From positions 31,451 through 95,450 of the forward strand of contig CANRFM010000006.1 of NCBI GenBank assembly GCA_947629905.1: 64,000 nucleotides of DNA, given 5' to 3'. A program made the translations under genes and the position numbers. This document shows, piece by piece, positions 10,593-19,233 of this stretch (its first letter is position 1; each line of letters starts with the position of its first letter). The DNA comes from an uncultured Clostridia bacterium (lineage in GTDB: Bacteria > Bacillota > Clostridia > Oscillospirales > Ruminococcaceae). The notes beneath the pieces are model-generated. The model searched no databases. It was not told the origin of the DNA and was given only the letters and a program-made list of their open reading frames with translations.

Positions 10593-12035
10593 TCAGTTTT
10601 TGGCAGGTTTTTCCATACCCGCACAGCAGCCGGCTAACATCCAGAACAGCGGTGCGACTGTCAGGGCGCTTGCCCCGATCAGCATGACAAGCAGATACAG
10701 CACCACAGCTCCGAATATGCCCGCATCGACCCAGCTGCCGCCCTTTGTGGCTTTCCCGCCCCGCACCAGTACGATACCGAACAGCATCAGCACCAGAACG
10801 AGCATGGGAATGCCCATGGTCGCTGCCGTGTGCAGATAGAAATTATAGGCACGGTCAAAGACATTCGGGTTGGAACCGACCTGCATATTCTGGTACATCT
10901 GCGGATAGACCAGACAGTCCGGTCCGGCACCGGTCAGGGGGAAACGCCCGATGATCTTTGCCGTTCCCTTCCACAGGTAGCCGTAACTTTCCACGAGGTC
11001 GGTATTGTCAAAATGTCCGTTCGGGTTTCTCGTGCCACTCTTGATGTAGTAACCGCTTGTGCCAAGCCGGTAGGCACTGTCCTCCCACTGGACGGCACTG
11101 TCATATAGTGCAAAATGGGCAGAAACTTTCGCATCTTCGCCGTTTTCCCTGCTGTAAGTCCCGTTGATAGCCGGGGCAGCAAATGCCCAGCCAAATCCGA
11201 TCACACATCCAAGCAGCGCTGCACTGCATTTCAGAAGTGCCGCTTTACCAGCTTTTTTGACGAGCAGGCACACCAGTGCTGCTAAAACAGCAAGCACCAT
11301 GCCGCATACACCGATCAGGCACTGTGTCCGGATGCTCATAACTGCAAATACCACTGCGCAGGCAGTGTAGAATTTCTTCTTCTCCCCGAACACAGCCCCC
11401 ATCAGTGCCGGAAATTCCAGCATGACAAGCAGTGTCCCCAAAAAGATCGGGCTGCCCGTCAAGCCGGACGGGAGGCAGACACGGAACAGCAGCATCGGCT
11501 CCAGATTCTGGTAATACCCCAGTCCTGTGGGGAACGATTGCAGAAAACCCCACACGCACTCCGCAAGCCCCATCCAAAGCATCCCGTCAAGGAGTTGGAT
11601 GCGGTTCTTCTCCTTGCCAAGCTGTGCGCCGAGCAGGAAGAAACACCCGTAGAACAGCACCGACAGCAGTCCCTCGCTCCGTCCGTCGGAACCGAATATG
11701 GCAACGGTCGGGAACGTGTAGTAGTAGGAATTGACCGTGCTCACAATCGCCCAGACGACCATTGCCGCAAGGATGCCTGCCGGGATGAAAAGCTGCTTCG
11801 GGGTGACTTTCTTCATGAAACCAATGAACATGAACACGACCGCGAACACACCCGTAATGGAAAGCGCCATGCCCGGCACGCTGTACACTTTCGCAAATTC
11901 CAGTGCAATGCTGAACAGGGGCATCAGCACGAGAAACAGCAGCAGGATGCGCAGGTTATACTTGTGATAGTCCTCTGTTTTCAGATTGAGGATGAAATTG
12001 GATTTTTCCGTTGTACCGAAAATCGTCTTTGGCAT
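10593..12035 (-). CDS. O-antigen ligase/polymerase-family (Wzy_C-like) membrane protein
   Basis: 480 residues, about eleven to twelve membrane helices. The large outer loop between about residues 300 and 410 contains the family's signature arrangement FPLTGAGPDCLVYPQM followed by NVFDRAYNFYLHTAATMGIP, which matches the Wzy_C motif around a conserved histidine. Such proteins transfer or polymerise lipid-linked glycans outside the membrane; in Gram-positives they act on capsule, wall glycopolymers or exopolysaccharide. No other glycan genes are adjacent. AGGAGAG precedes the ATG. Confidence 0.82.
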   Translation of the reverse strand: MPKTIFGTTEKSNFILNLKTEDYHKYNLRILLLFLVLMPLFSIALEFAKVYSVPGMALSITGVFAVVFMFIGFMKKVTPKQLFIPAGILAAMVVWAIVSTVNSYYYTFPTVAIFGSDGRSEGLLSVLFYGCFFLLGAQLGKEKNRIQLLDGMLWMGLAECVWGFLQSFPTGLGYYQNLEPMLLFRVCLPSGLTGSPIFLGTLLVMLEFPALMGAVFGEKKKFYTACAVVFAVMSIRTQCLIGVCGMVLAVLAALVCLLVKKAGKAALLKCSAALLGCVIGFGWAFAAPAINGTYSRENGEDAKVSAHFALYDSAVQWEDSAYRLGTSGYYIKSGTRNPNGHFDNTDLVESYGYLWKGTAKIIGRFPLTGAGPDCLVYPQMYQNMQVGSNPNVFDRAYNFYLHTAATMGIPMLVLVLMLFGIVLVRGGKATKGGSWVDAGIFGAVVLYLLVMLIGASALTVAPLFWMLAGCCAGMEKPAKN

Positions 12036-12060
12036 ATGTCCACTCTCCTGAAATGACAGA

Positions 12061-12080
12061 GACGGCGGAAATCCGCCGTC
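12061..12080 (-). terminator. Hairpin between rny and the O-antigen-ligase-like gene
   Basis: Perfect 8-base arms GACGGCGG/CCGCCGTC with a 4-base loop, 43 bases past the rny stop. The U tract is weak (TCTGTCATTT), so termination may be partial and some readthrough into the next gene is possible. Confidence 0.45.
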
Positions 12081-12123
12081 CCCTTTCTACAGCAGCACCG
12101 CTCAGACCTTGTGCAGTGTTGCC

Positions 12124-13782
12124 TTACTTTGCATAATCCACAGTCCGGCTTTCTCGAATGAGGTTGACCTTGATCTGTCCGGGGTAGTCCATTTCATTCT
12201 CGATCTGCTGTGCGATCTGACGGGCTACCAGCACCATTTTCTCATCGTTGATGACTTCCGGCTGCACCATGACACGGATCTCACGTCCTGCCTGTACGGC
12301 GTAGCACTTCTCCACGCCCTTGTAGGACTTGCAGATCTCCTCGAGCTTTTCAAGACGCTTGATGTAGCTCTCGTAGTTTTCGCTGCGGGCGGCAGGTCTT
12401 GCGGCGGAAATGGCATCCGCTGCCTGTACGATACAGGCGATCGCCGTCCTCGGCTCAACGTCATTGTGGTGCGCTTCAATGGCATGAATGACTTCCGGGT
12501 TCTCATGCGCCTTGCGGCACACGTCCACACCGATCTGTACATGAGAGCCCTCGACCTCGGAGGTCAGCGCCTTGCCGATGTCGTGCAGCAGTCCGGCACG
12601 CTTTGCCATATTGACATCCACGCCCAGTTCCGCAGCCAGCACGCCCGAAAGCTGTGCGACCTCAATGGAGTGGGTGAGGACATTCTGCCGGTAGCTCGTT
12701 CTGAAACGCAGCCTTCCGAGGAGCTTCACCAGTTCGTGGTTGATGCCGTGGACATTGGTTTCCAGAACGGCACGCTCGCCCTCCTGCTTGATCTTATGTT
12801 CGACCTCACGCTTTGCCTTTTCGACCATTTCCTCGATGCGGGACGGGTGGATGCGCCCGTCAGCGATCAGGCGTTCGAGTGCGATGCGGGCGATCTCCCG
12901 GCGCACCTGATCGAAGCAGGACAGCGTGATAGCTTCCGGTGTATCGTCGATGATGAGGTCAACGCCGGTGAGTGTTTCGAGGGTGCGGATGTTGCGCCCT
13001 TCACGTCCGATGATCCTGCCCTTCATCTCATCACTGGGCAGTGCCACCACGGAAACGGCAGCTTCAGAGACCTGATCGGCAGCGCACTTGGCAACGGCGA
13101 GGGAGATATAGCTGCGTGCTTTCTCCTCGCAGTCCTCCTTGATCTGCTGCTCGTAGGCAGAGACCTTGACTGCCTTTTCGTGGATCAGTTCGTCCTCCAA
13201 GCTCTGGATGATGTAGTCCTTTGCCTGTTCCCGTGTCAGACCGGAGATGCGTTCGAGCTCCTCCATCTGCTTTCCCTTGATCTGTTCCGCCTCTTCCTTG
13301 AGGGCATCGGCTGCTTTCAGCTTTTCCTGCAGTGCTTCTTCCTTCTGTTCCAAGCTGTCGATCTTCTTGTCAAGGGTTTCCTCTTTCTGATGAATGCGCC
13401 GCTCCTGTTTGGAGATCTCACTGCGGCGGTCACGGATCTCCTTTTCGGCATCCTGCCGGAGCTTATAGATCTCGTCCTTCGCTTCGACAAGGGCTTCTTT
13501 CTTGCGGGCTTCGGCTTCTTTTTCCGCATTCTGCATCAGCATATCCGCTTTTGCGATACGGGCAGAAGCTTCAGCGATCTGGCTTTCGGCTTCTTCTGTC
13601 TTCGCCTTCGCCTTTTGCTCGGCTTCCCGCAAAGCTGCTTCATTTTCCTGCTTGTTGTGCGCTGCGCCTTTTTCAAAGCCCTTGCTTTCTGCCGATTTGC
13701 AGAGCATGACCGCTGCCACAACAGCGATGACGAGCGCCACGGCAAGGAAAACGATTAAAATCATTGCGAGTGGGTTTCCCAT
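12124..13782 (-). CDS. rny: Ribonuclease Y
   Basis: 552 residues. Two ATGs lie six bases apart; the second (13782) is preferred because AAGGAGG is too close to the first. An N-terminal membrane anchor (about 6-26, [20 protein letters not shown]) is followed by a long Lys/Glu/Ala coiled coil to about residue 240. A KH domain ([19 protein letters not shown]) binds RNA. The HD hydrolase domain carries the metal-binding pair in LLHDIGKA, with [10 protein letters not shown] before it and EAHHNDVEP after. RNase Y starts mRNA decay at the membrane in Gram-positives. The length is close to that of B. subtilis RNase Y; its large downstream antisense frames are shadows. Confidence 0.96.
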   Translation of the reverse strand: MGNPLAMILIVFLAVALVIAVVAAVMLCKSAESKGFEKGAAHNKQENEAALREAEQKAKAKTEEAESQIAEASARIAKADMLMQNAEKEAEARKKEALVEAKDEIYKLRQDAEKEIRDRRSEISKQERRIHQKEETLDKKIDSLEQKEEALQEKLKAADALKEEAEQIKGKQMEELERISGLTREQAKDYIIQSLEDELIHEKAVKVSAYEQQIKEDCEEKARSYISLAVAKCAADQVSEAAVSVVALPSDEMKGRIIGREGRNIRTLETLTGVDLIIDDTPEAITLSCFDQVRREIARIALERLIADGRIHPSRIEEMVEKAKREVEHKIKQEGERAVLETNVHGINHELVKLLGRLRFRTSYRQNVLTHSIEVAQLSGVLAAELGVDVNMAKRAGLLHDIGKALTSEVEGSHVQIGVDVCRKAHENPEVIHAIEAHHNDVEPRTAIACIVQAADAISAARPAARSENYESYIKRLEKLEEICKSYKGVEKCYAVQAGREIRVMVQPEVINDEKMVLVARQIAQQIENEMDYPGQIKVNLIRESRTVDYAK

Positions 13783-14321
13783 GTGCATTACCTCCTTCTG
13801 TGTTTGTAAAGCCATGTTCAGGCTCCTGATTGCATGGAACTTCACGCAGGCGGTAAATGCCGCTTCTTTATTCATTTTCGGCAGGGCATAGCTCTGCCTT
13901 TTCAAACTTCGGGCAGGAAAGACCTGCCATATCGTAACCGCATGGCTGCGGGATCCAAAAGAAGTGAATGATATAAAGTACCGGGGCATTCCGCCCCGAA
14001 GCTGCAATTACGGCTGCGTATCCGGTATGCAGGTGCATACCATTGCAAATCCTCAGCTGCGGCAGCAAGCATGAGGCATTTACTCAAATATCATACAACA
14101 TATATATTGTAATCTTTTTTGCAGGATTTGTCAAGGGGGTACACGAAAAAACTTTTACAGCATCCATTTTCTGGGTATTTCCCGGCGGGCTGTTCGTTCA
14201 GGGCGGACAGCTGCACGTAAGAGAAGCACAAAATCCACGTGATTATTCACATGAAATGCGGGTGGATTTTTGGAAATTCCGTATAATGCTACAAAAATTT
14301 CAGAAAACTGTCCCCGGCAGC
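13783..14321. other. Intergenic region between rny and the aminotransferase gene
   Basis: About 540 bases without a credible gene. It should hold the rny promoter, which I could not place with confidence, and a GC-rich hairpin-like stretch around 13980-14060 (CCGGGGCATTCCGCCCCG and neighbours) that would lie in a long rny leader. Nothing else is recognised. Confidence 0.5.
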
Positions 14322-14350
14322 TTGCAAAAAAAGGGGCATCGCTGTATAAT
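14322..14350 (+). promoter_or_regulatory. Sigma-A promoter of the aminotransferase gene
   Basis: TTGCAA (14322-14327), 17-base spacer, TATAAT (14345-14350). Confidence 0.8.
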
Positions 14351-14405
14351 ATAGTACGGAACATACAGCGGCATTGCCGCTTTCAGAAAAAGGAGTCGAT
14401 GAAAA

Positions 14406-15677
14406 ATGGAACTCACCGCTTACAGTGAAGCCGCACTGAAAGAATTTTACGCAGACTGCCGGAAAGACTATGCCCGCTATCAGGCAGAGGGACTGAAGCT
14501 CGATATGTCCCGTGGCAAGCCCTCTCCGGCACAGCTTGACTTGAGTGCCGGGCTGCTTACCTGTATCACGAACGAGGATCTTCAGGGCGAGGCGGGCGAC
14601 TACCGGAACTATGGCATTCTTGACGGTATCCCGGAAGCAAAACGTATGTTCGCTCCCATGCTTGGGGTTGCACCGGAGGAACTATTCCTGCTCGGAAATG
14701 CTTCCTTACAGGCAATGTACATGACGATCAGCTATGCCTATTCGCACGGTCTGCTTGGGCATACGCCGTGGGGACGGCTCGAAAAGGTGAAATTTCTCTG
14801 CCCCGTGCCGGGGTATGACAGGCATTTCAAGATCACGGAATTTTTCGGGGCGGAGATGATCAACATCCCCATGCACGAGGACGGTCCGGATATGGACATG
14901 ATCGAGCGCCTTGTCTCCGCAGACCCGGCTGTCAAGGGTATCTGGTGCGTGCCGCAGTACTCCAACCCGACAGGTATCGTTTACAGTGATGAAGTCGTCC
15001 GCCGCTTCGCTTCCCTGAAACCGGCTGCCAAGGATTTCCGCATTTTCTGGGACAATGCTTACTGCATCCACCACCTCTGCGATACACCGCACTGCATTCC
15101 GCCCATTTTAGAGGAGTGCAAGAAGTACGGCAACGAGGATATGGTCATCGAGTTCGCTTCCACGGCGAAAGTGACCTTTGCCGGGGCAGGGGTGTGCATG
15201 ATGGCAGCTTCCAAGGCGACACTTGCCGACCTGACAAAGGGACTGTCGTGCTTTACGATATGCTTTGACAAGACGAATCAGATGCGGCACGTGAAATTCT
15301 TCGACGGCAAGTTTGAGAACATTCTTGCCCACATGGAAAAGCACCGTGCGATCCTTGCGCCGAAATTTCAGACCGTTCTCGATGCCCTCAACACGGAGCT
15401 GAAACCCCTCGGCATCGGTTCGTGGACAGAGCCGAAAGGCGGCTACTTCGTGTCGTTCAATGCGCCGGAGGGCTGTGCGAAGCGCATTGTGCAGCTCTGT
15501 AAGAATGCCGGTGTTGTGCTGACGGGTGCGGGGGCAGCGTTCCCCTACGGGGCAGACCCGGCGGACAGAAATATCCGCATTGCACCGAGTTACCCGGAGA
15601 TCCCGGAGCTGAAAAAGGCAATGGATCTGTTCGTTCTCTGTGCCAAAATGGCAGCTGCCGAAAAGCTGATGGACTGA
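14406..15677 (+). CDS. PLP-dependent aminotransferase, aspartate aminotransferase-like (MocR-type subgroup)
   Basis: 423 residues, fold-type I. The N-terminus LKLDMSRGKPSPAQLDLS and the start of the large domain (YRNYGILDGIPEAKRMFA) are typical of the class-I subgroup described for Corynebacterium aspartate aminotransferase. Cofactor residues: the N-P pair in YSNPTGIVYSDE, D in FRIFWDNAYCIHH, and the Schiff-base lysine in IEFASTAKVTFAGAG. The C-terminal substrate arginine is likely in NIRIAPSYPE. It should interconvert aspartate/oxaloacetate with glutamate/2-oxoglutarate; the exact specificity is inferred. Monocistronic, with its own promoter and terminator. Confidence 0.88.
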   Translation: MELTAYSEAALKEFYADCRKDYARYQAEGLKLDMSRGKPSPAQLDLSAGLLTCITNEDLQGEAGDYRNYGILDGIPEAKRMFAPMLGVAPEELFLLGNASLQAMYMTISYAYSHGLLGHTPWGRLEKVKFLCPVPGYDRHFKITEFFGAEMINIPMHEDGPDMDMIERLVSADPAVKGIWCVPQYSNPTGIVYSDEVVRRFASLKPAAKDFRIFWDNAYCIHHLCDTPHCIPPILEECKKYGNEDMVIEFASTAKVTFAGAGVCMMAASKATLADLTKGLSCFTICFDKTNQMRHVKFFDGKFENILAHMEKHRAILAPKFQTVLDALNTELKPLGIGSWTEPKGGYFVSFNAPEGCAKRIVQLCKNAGVVLTGAGAAFPYGADPADRNIRIAPSYPEIPELKKAMDLFVLCAKMAAAEKLMD

Positions 15678-15693
15678 ACCCTGAAACGACCAA

Positions 15694-15726
15694 CACCCCT
15701 GTACATGATGCAGGGGTGTGTTTTTT
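15694..15726 (+). terminator. Terminator of the aminotransferase gene
   Basis: CACCCCTG (15694-15701) pairs with CAGGGGTG (15711-15718), followed by TGTTTTTT. A second small hairpin (CCCCACA/TGTGGGG, about 15754-15771) lies downstream without a U tract. Confidence 0.85.
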
Positions 15727-15891
15727 GCAGCGCTATGGGGAAAAAACAGACAACCCCACATTGCTGTGGGGTCATCTGCCATGATATAGGGATTATATAG
15801 GGGATGTCATTAACGTTTGGGGAACCGTTAATGACGAGCTTATTATAACAGCCAAATGTGAAAATTGTATGAAAATCAGCTGAAAGATTCA

Positions 15892-15920
15892 TGTATAAAT
15901 GCATTCCTGCCGGGCATACT
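15892..15920 (+). promoter_or_regulatory. Sigma-G/sigma-F-like forespore promoter before spoVAD
   Basis: TGTATA (15892-15897), 17-base spacer, CATACT (15915-15920), 31 bases before the spoVAD ATG. The form TGnATA-N17/18-CATAnTA is the established sigma-G consensus, and B. subtilis spoVA is a sigma-G operon. No sigma-A promoter of matching quality is seen here. The match is by eye and rests on two short elements. Confidence 0.65.
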
Positions 15921-15950
15921 GCTGTCGGATAGAATTCTGGAGGTGACAGT

Positions 15951-16955
15951 ATGCCAAAACAGATCGGTTCCAGCATCCGCATGGAACATCCGCCCAAAGT
16001 GACAAGCTATGCCGCCATTGTCGGCAGTAAGGAGGGCGAAGGTCCCCTCGGCAAGTACTTCGACCGGGTGGAGCAGGACCCCTGTTTCGGGGAAAAGAAC
16101 TGGGAAAAGGCGGAGAGCCGTTTGCAGTCTGACACGCTGACACTGGCGCTGCGCAAGGGCATTTTGCAGCATGGCGATTTAGACTGCATCATTGCCGGAG
16201 ACCTCATCAACCAGTGTACGGCTTCTTCCTTTGCGGTGCGGGGGACGGGCGTGCCGTATTTAGGGGTTTACGGGGCTTGCTCGACAATGGCGGAAGCGCT
16301 CCTCACGGCTGGCATTCTTGCGGACAGCGGGTGCTGCAAGCGGGTGGGGGCGGTGACTTCTTCCCACTTCTCAACGGCGGAGCGGCAGTTTCGCTTTCCC
16401 CTCTCCTACGGCGGACAGAGAACACCCACGGCGCAGTGGACCTGTACCGCCTCCGGTGCGGCTGTGGTGTCCGCCAAGGGAGAGGGTGCTGCGCTATCGG
16501 GTGGCTGTATCGGGCGGATCTGCGACCTTGGGGTGACGGATGCCAATAATATGGGCGCTGCCATGGCTCCGGCGGCGGCAGATACGATCCAGCGTTACCT
16601 GACGGACACGAACACAAAGCCGGAGGATTATGATGCCATTGTGACGGGGGATTTAGGCAATGTCGGTTCGCCGTTGCTGATCGACTTATTGCGGAAACAG
16701 GGCATTGACATTTCGGGGGTTCACAGGGACTGCGGGATGCTGATGTTTGACGACAAGGCGCAGGACACCCATGCAGGGGGTTCGGGGTGCGGGTGTTCGG
16801 CAAGCATTCTGTGCGCCTATTTCCTGCCAAAACTGCAAAACGGCTCGCTGCGGCGTATGCTCTTTGCAGCAACGGGGGCACTGCTTTCGGCAATGTCACC
16901 GCAGCAGGGGGAGAGTATTCCGACAATTTCGCATCTTGTGGAACTTACCGCATAA
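15951..16955 (+). CDS. spoVAD: Stage V sporulation protein AD
   Basis: 334 residues, thiolase-like fold without the thiolase chemistry. The N-terminus SSIRMEHPPKVTSYAAIVGSKEGEG, then LDCIIAGDLINQCTASSFAVRG and YLGVYGACSTMAEAL are characteristic of SpoVAD. Family knowledge: SpoVAD sits in the spore inner membrane complex that imports dipicolinic acid during sporulation and releases it on germination, and it binds DPA itself. GGAGGTG precedes the ATG. The SpoVAE gene follows 11 bases later; spoVAC, normally first in the unit, is not next to it. Confidence 0.95.
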   Translation: MPKQIGSSIRMEHPPKVTSYAAIVGSKEGEGPLGKYFDRVEQDPCFGEKNWEKAESRLQSDTLTLALRKGILQHGDLDCIIAGDLINQCTASSFAVRGTGVPYLGVYGACSTMAEALLTAGILADSGCCKRVGAVTSSHFSTAERQFRFPLSYGGQRTPTAQWTCTASGAAVVSAKGEGAALSGGCIGRICDLGVTDANNMGAAMAPAAADTIQRYLTDTNTKPEDYDAIVTGDLGNVGSPLLIDLLRKQGIDISGVHRDCGMLMFDDKAQDTHAGGSGCGCSASILCAYFLPKLQNGSLRRMLFAATGALLSAMSPQQGESIPTISHLVELTA

Positions 16956-16966
16956 GGAGGGGTAGT

Positions 16967-17329
16967 ATGTTCTGGGCTATTGTCAAAGCATTTCTGGTCG
17001 GCGGTGCGATCTGCGCTGTGGGGCAGGTACTGATCGACTACACAAAGCTCACGCCCGCAAGAATACTGACGGCTTTTGTCGTGAGCGGGGTGCTGCTTTC
17101 GGGACTGGGGCTGTATCAGCCGTTGGTGGATTTTGCGGGGGCAGGGGCAACCGTACCGCTGACGGGGTTCGGGCATTTGTTAGCGGACGGTGTGCGGAAA
17201 GCCATTGCGGAGGACGGTGCGATTGGCATTCTGAGCGGCGGCATGACGGCAGCTTCGGCAGGTATCACGGCTGCGCTCGGGGCAGGGCTGATTGCGGCGG
17301 TCGTGTTCAAAAAAAGGACAAAGGCTTAG
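16967..17329 (+). CDS. spoVAE: Stage V sporulation protein AE (SpoVAEb type)
   Basis: 120 residues from the ATG at 16967, which has AAGGAGGGG just ahead; a longer in-frame extension overlaps spoVAD and is discarded. Four short membrane helices with Gly/Ala-rich faces: about 3-22, 33-50, 60-75, 90-113. The sequence FLVGGAICAVGQVLIDYTKL and the stretch LTGFGHLLADGVRKAIAEDG are the SpoVAE family signature. It is part of the same dipicolinate channel complex as SpoVAD and is cotranscribed with it. Confidence 0.93.
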   Translation: MFWAIVKAFLVGGAICAVGQVLIDYTKLTPARILTAFVVSGVLLSGLGLYQPLVDFAGAGATVPLTGFGHLLADGVRKAIAEDGAIGILSGGMTAASAGITAALGAGLIAAVVFKKRTKA

Positions 17330-17344
17330 TCTGTTACTATAATA

Positions 17345-17540
17345 TAGTATCAACTTGAAAAAATGGCGTGTAGGTGTGTAAATGGCTATATTTCGCCGTT
17401 TCAGGCGTACCAGATGCCGTACAGGCGGTGTACATGGTACGCCTTTCGTGTGCCCGGTACGCCCTTTGGTACGCCGGTTTTGGCTATGTATAGGGCTTGG
17501 TACGCTGGTACGCCTAAAAAGCAAGCCGTCCTTATATATC
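17345..17540. repeat. Palindromic repeat family, copy A
   Basis: Gene-free stretch dense in GGTACGCC/ACGCC units (around 17406, 17430, 17456, 17466, 17479, 17508, 17516). It has a core near-palindrome TGGCTATATTTCGCC (about 17383), a second degenerate core (TGGCTATGTATAG, about 17491), and the end signature CTAAAAAGCAAG-x3-TCCTTATATAT. It abuts the stop of the XRE-type gene. Related copies are at 21787, 24242 and 24769. Confidence 0.65.
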
Positions 17541-18509
17541 TCATTTCGCTGCTTTATTACGTATCGCTTTCGCAATCAGAATGACCACCGGGAAGCATAC
17601 CGCTGCTACAGGCCAGATGATCCAGCTTCTTTCCCAGCTCCACGTGATAAAACTATAGCCAAGATACAGGGCGGTTATGATCAGCCAGTATGCTGCGGAA
17701 ACGGGCTTCATGCGGGCAGCGTTCTGCTTTTCTTCACGGCTGAAACCTTCCTCTTCCAACAGAATATGAAAGCCGGACATAATGATCCCGGTATTCACAA
17801 GCAGAAATACCCCGGCAGCGATCAGGACAAAAAGCAATACAGCACCCAGTCTGTCCGTAAATGCGCTGCTTACCAGCGAGGAACAGACAATAGGCGGTAC
17901 AACAGAGAGAATGCACAGCATCACACCGACGATGAGCATCACGGTATGCCGGGGCTGATAGCGTTTCTTTTTTTCCTTGACCATGCCGTCGATGCCATAT
18001 TCTGTATCAATGCAATGTTCCGACAGATAGTCAAATCGTTTCATGGATATTCCCGAAAAGATAAACAGCCCCACTGCCGCAGCGATGAACAGGAACAGAA
18101 ACACAACACTCAGGTTGGCAATGGCAGGGCTGAACAGGTCAAGGCACAGCGGCGGTGTCACGGAAACGATACACAGTGCCACACCGAGGGCAACCAGAAA
18201 TGCGTGCCGCTGGTTACTGCGCAGAAAGTCGTTTGCCTCTTTCAGGGAAACATGGGTAAGGGGCGGAACGGTTTCGGGTTGTTCTTCCGTTGGTGCAGGT
18301 TCCGGCAGTTCTGCATCCTCTTTCAGCAGGTAGTCCGTGGAAACGCCGAAGAGTTCCGACATTTTCAGGATACGGTTCAGGTCGGGGGTGGATTGTGCCA
18401 TTTCCCACTTGGAGACCGACTGCCGGCTGACACCCAGCTTGTCGGCAAGTTCTTCCTGTGAGAGACCTTCCTTTTTCCTCAGTGCGATAATTTTGTCTGC
18501 GAGAATCAT
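17541..18509 (-). CDS. XRE-family regulator with C-terminal membrane domain
   Basis: 322 residues from the ATG at 18509, chosen because GGAGG is eight bases upstream. Residues 3-60 are a Cro/CI helix-turn-helix (ALRKKEGLSQEELADKLGVS, then SRQSVSKWEMAQSTPDL, then LFGVSTDYLL). A Pro/Glu linker is followed by paired hydrophobic helices at about 105-160 and 190-245, and two more at about 275-315. The two central blocks look like an internal duplication (each A/G-rich pair after a P-P motif: TPPLCLD and VPPIVCS). Membrane-bound XRE regulators are common in clostridia; target and signal are unknown. Confidence 0.82.
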   Translation of the reverse strand: MILADKIIALRKKEGLSQEELADKLGVSRQSVSKWEMAQSTPDLNRILKMSELFGVSTDYLLKEDAELPEPAPTEEQPETVPPLTHVSLKEANDFLRSNQRHAFLVALGVALCIVSVTPPLCLDLFSPAIANLSVVFLFLFIAAAVGLFIFSGISMKRFDYLSEHCIDTEYGIDGMVKEKKKRYQPRHTVMLIVGVMLCILSVVPPIVCSSLVSSAFTDRLGAVLLFVLIAAGVFLLVNTGIIMSGFHILLEEEGFSREEKQNAARMKPVSAAYWLIITALYLGYSFITWSWERSWIIWPVAAVCFPVVILIAKAIRNKAAK

Positions 18510-18670
18510 GTTAAATACCTCCATATTTGGCAGTAGACTGCCTTTGTTGTGCTTTTAGTATAACATAAAACCCCGGTTGCAGTCAACCAACCGGACTTGG
18601 CAATCTGTCGCCTACCGGGTGCAGCGGGGCGCTGCCCATACTTAATATATGAAAAAATTGAAAAAACCCC

Positions 18671-18699
18671 TTGCAAAATTTCGGGAAGTATAGTATAAT
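18671..18699 (+). promoter_or_regulatory. Sigma-A promoter of the oadG-oadB pair
   Basis: TTGCAA (18671-18676), 17-base spacer, TATAAT (18694-18699), 40 bases before the oadG-like ATG. Confidence 0.8.
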
Positions 18700-18739
18700 A
18701 GATATGTATGCTGAAATTTCAATTTAGGAGCGTGAAACT

Positions 18740-19201
18740 ATGCAGTTAATGCTATTGTCAAACCCGCTGCCCCGGTTGGCTGGTGGGTCTATCCCCGGAG
18801 ATACGCACATGGACGGGGCGCAGGTCGCCGGTGTGCTGTTAGCTGGACTTGGCGTGGTGTTTGCCGTGCTGGTCATGCTGGTCATTCTGATTTTCCTCTT
18901 CGGGAAATTGTTTGAACAGATCAACGGCAGAAAAAAACAGAAGGAGACCGCCAAAGTTACCGAAAAAGCCCCCAAGGCTGCCCCGGCAAAGCAAAGCCCC
19001 TCCCCTGCCCCGGCTGCGGTCGCAGTCCCGGATGAGGATGCGGATGAGGTGATCGCTGTGATCTCCGCTGTGGTCGCCATGATGAGCGCACAGGACGGCA
19101 CAACGTATCAGGTGCGTTCCGTCAAGCCCGCTGCACAGTCCCTCGGCGGCAGAGCTGTCTGGGCTATGGACGGCAGACGGCAGAACGTTGCACCGTTTTA
19201 A
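18740..19201 (+). CDS. Sodium-pump decarboxylase gamma subunit (OadG family)
   Basis: 153 residues. One membrane helix at about 31-55 (VLLAGLGVVFAVLVMLVILI), a basic stretch, then an Ala/Pro/Lys-rich linker, then an E/D-rich segment (DEDADEVIAVISAVVAMMSA) and a short tail. This is the architecture of OadG/MmdD-type gamma subunits, which hold the decarboxylase complex on the membrane and couple the alpha subunit to the sodium-translocating beta subunit. No biotin attachment motif (MKM) is present. The beta subunit gene starts 32 bases downstream; no alpha subunit is in the window. Confidence 0.8.
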   Translation: MQLMLLSNPLPRLAGGSIPGDTHMDGAQVAGVLLAGLGVVFAVLVMLVILIFLFGKLFEQINGRKKQKETAKVTEKAPKAAPAKQSPSPAPAAVAVPDEDADEVIAVISAVVAMMSAQDGTTYQVRSVKPAAQSLGGRAVWAMDGRRQNVAPF

Positions 19202-19233
19202 CGGGTTAGATCACAGAAAAGGAGTTTTCTATC

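Noticed and set aside
12109..13758. 549-codon open frame on the plus strand
   Set aside because: Exact antisense of RNase Y, with no ribosome site or domain; it exists because of the reverse strand's codon bias.
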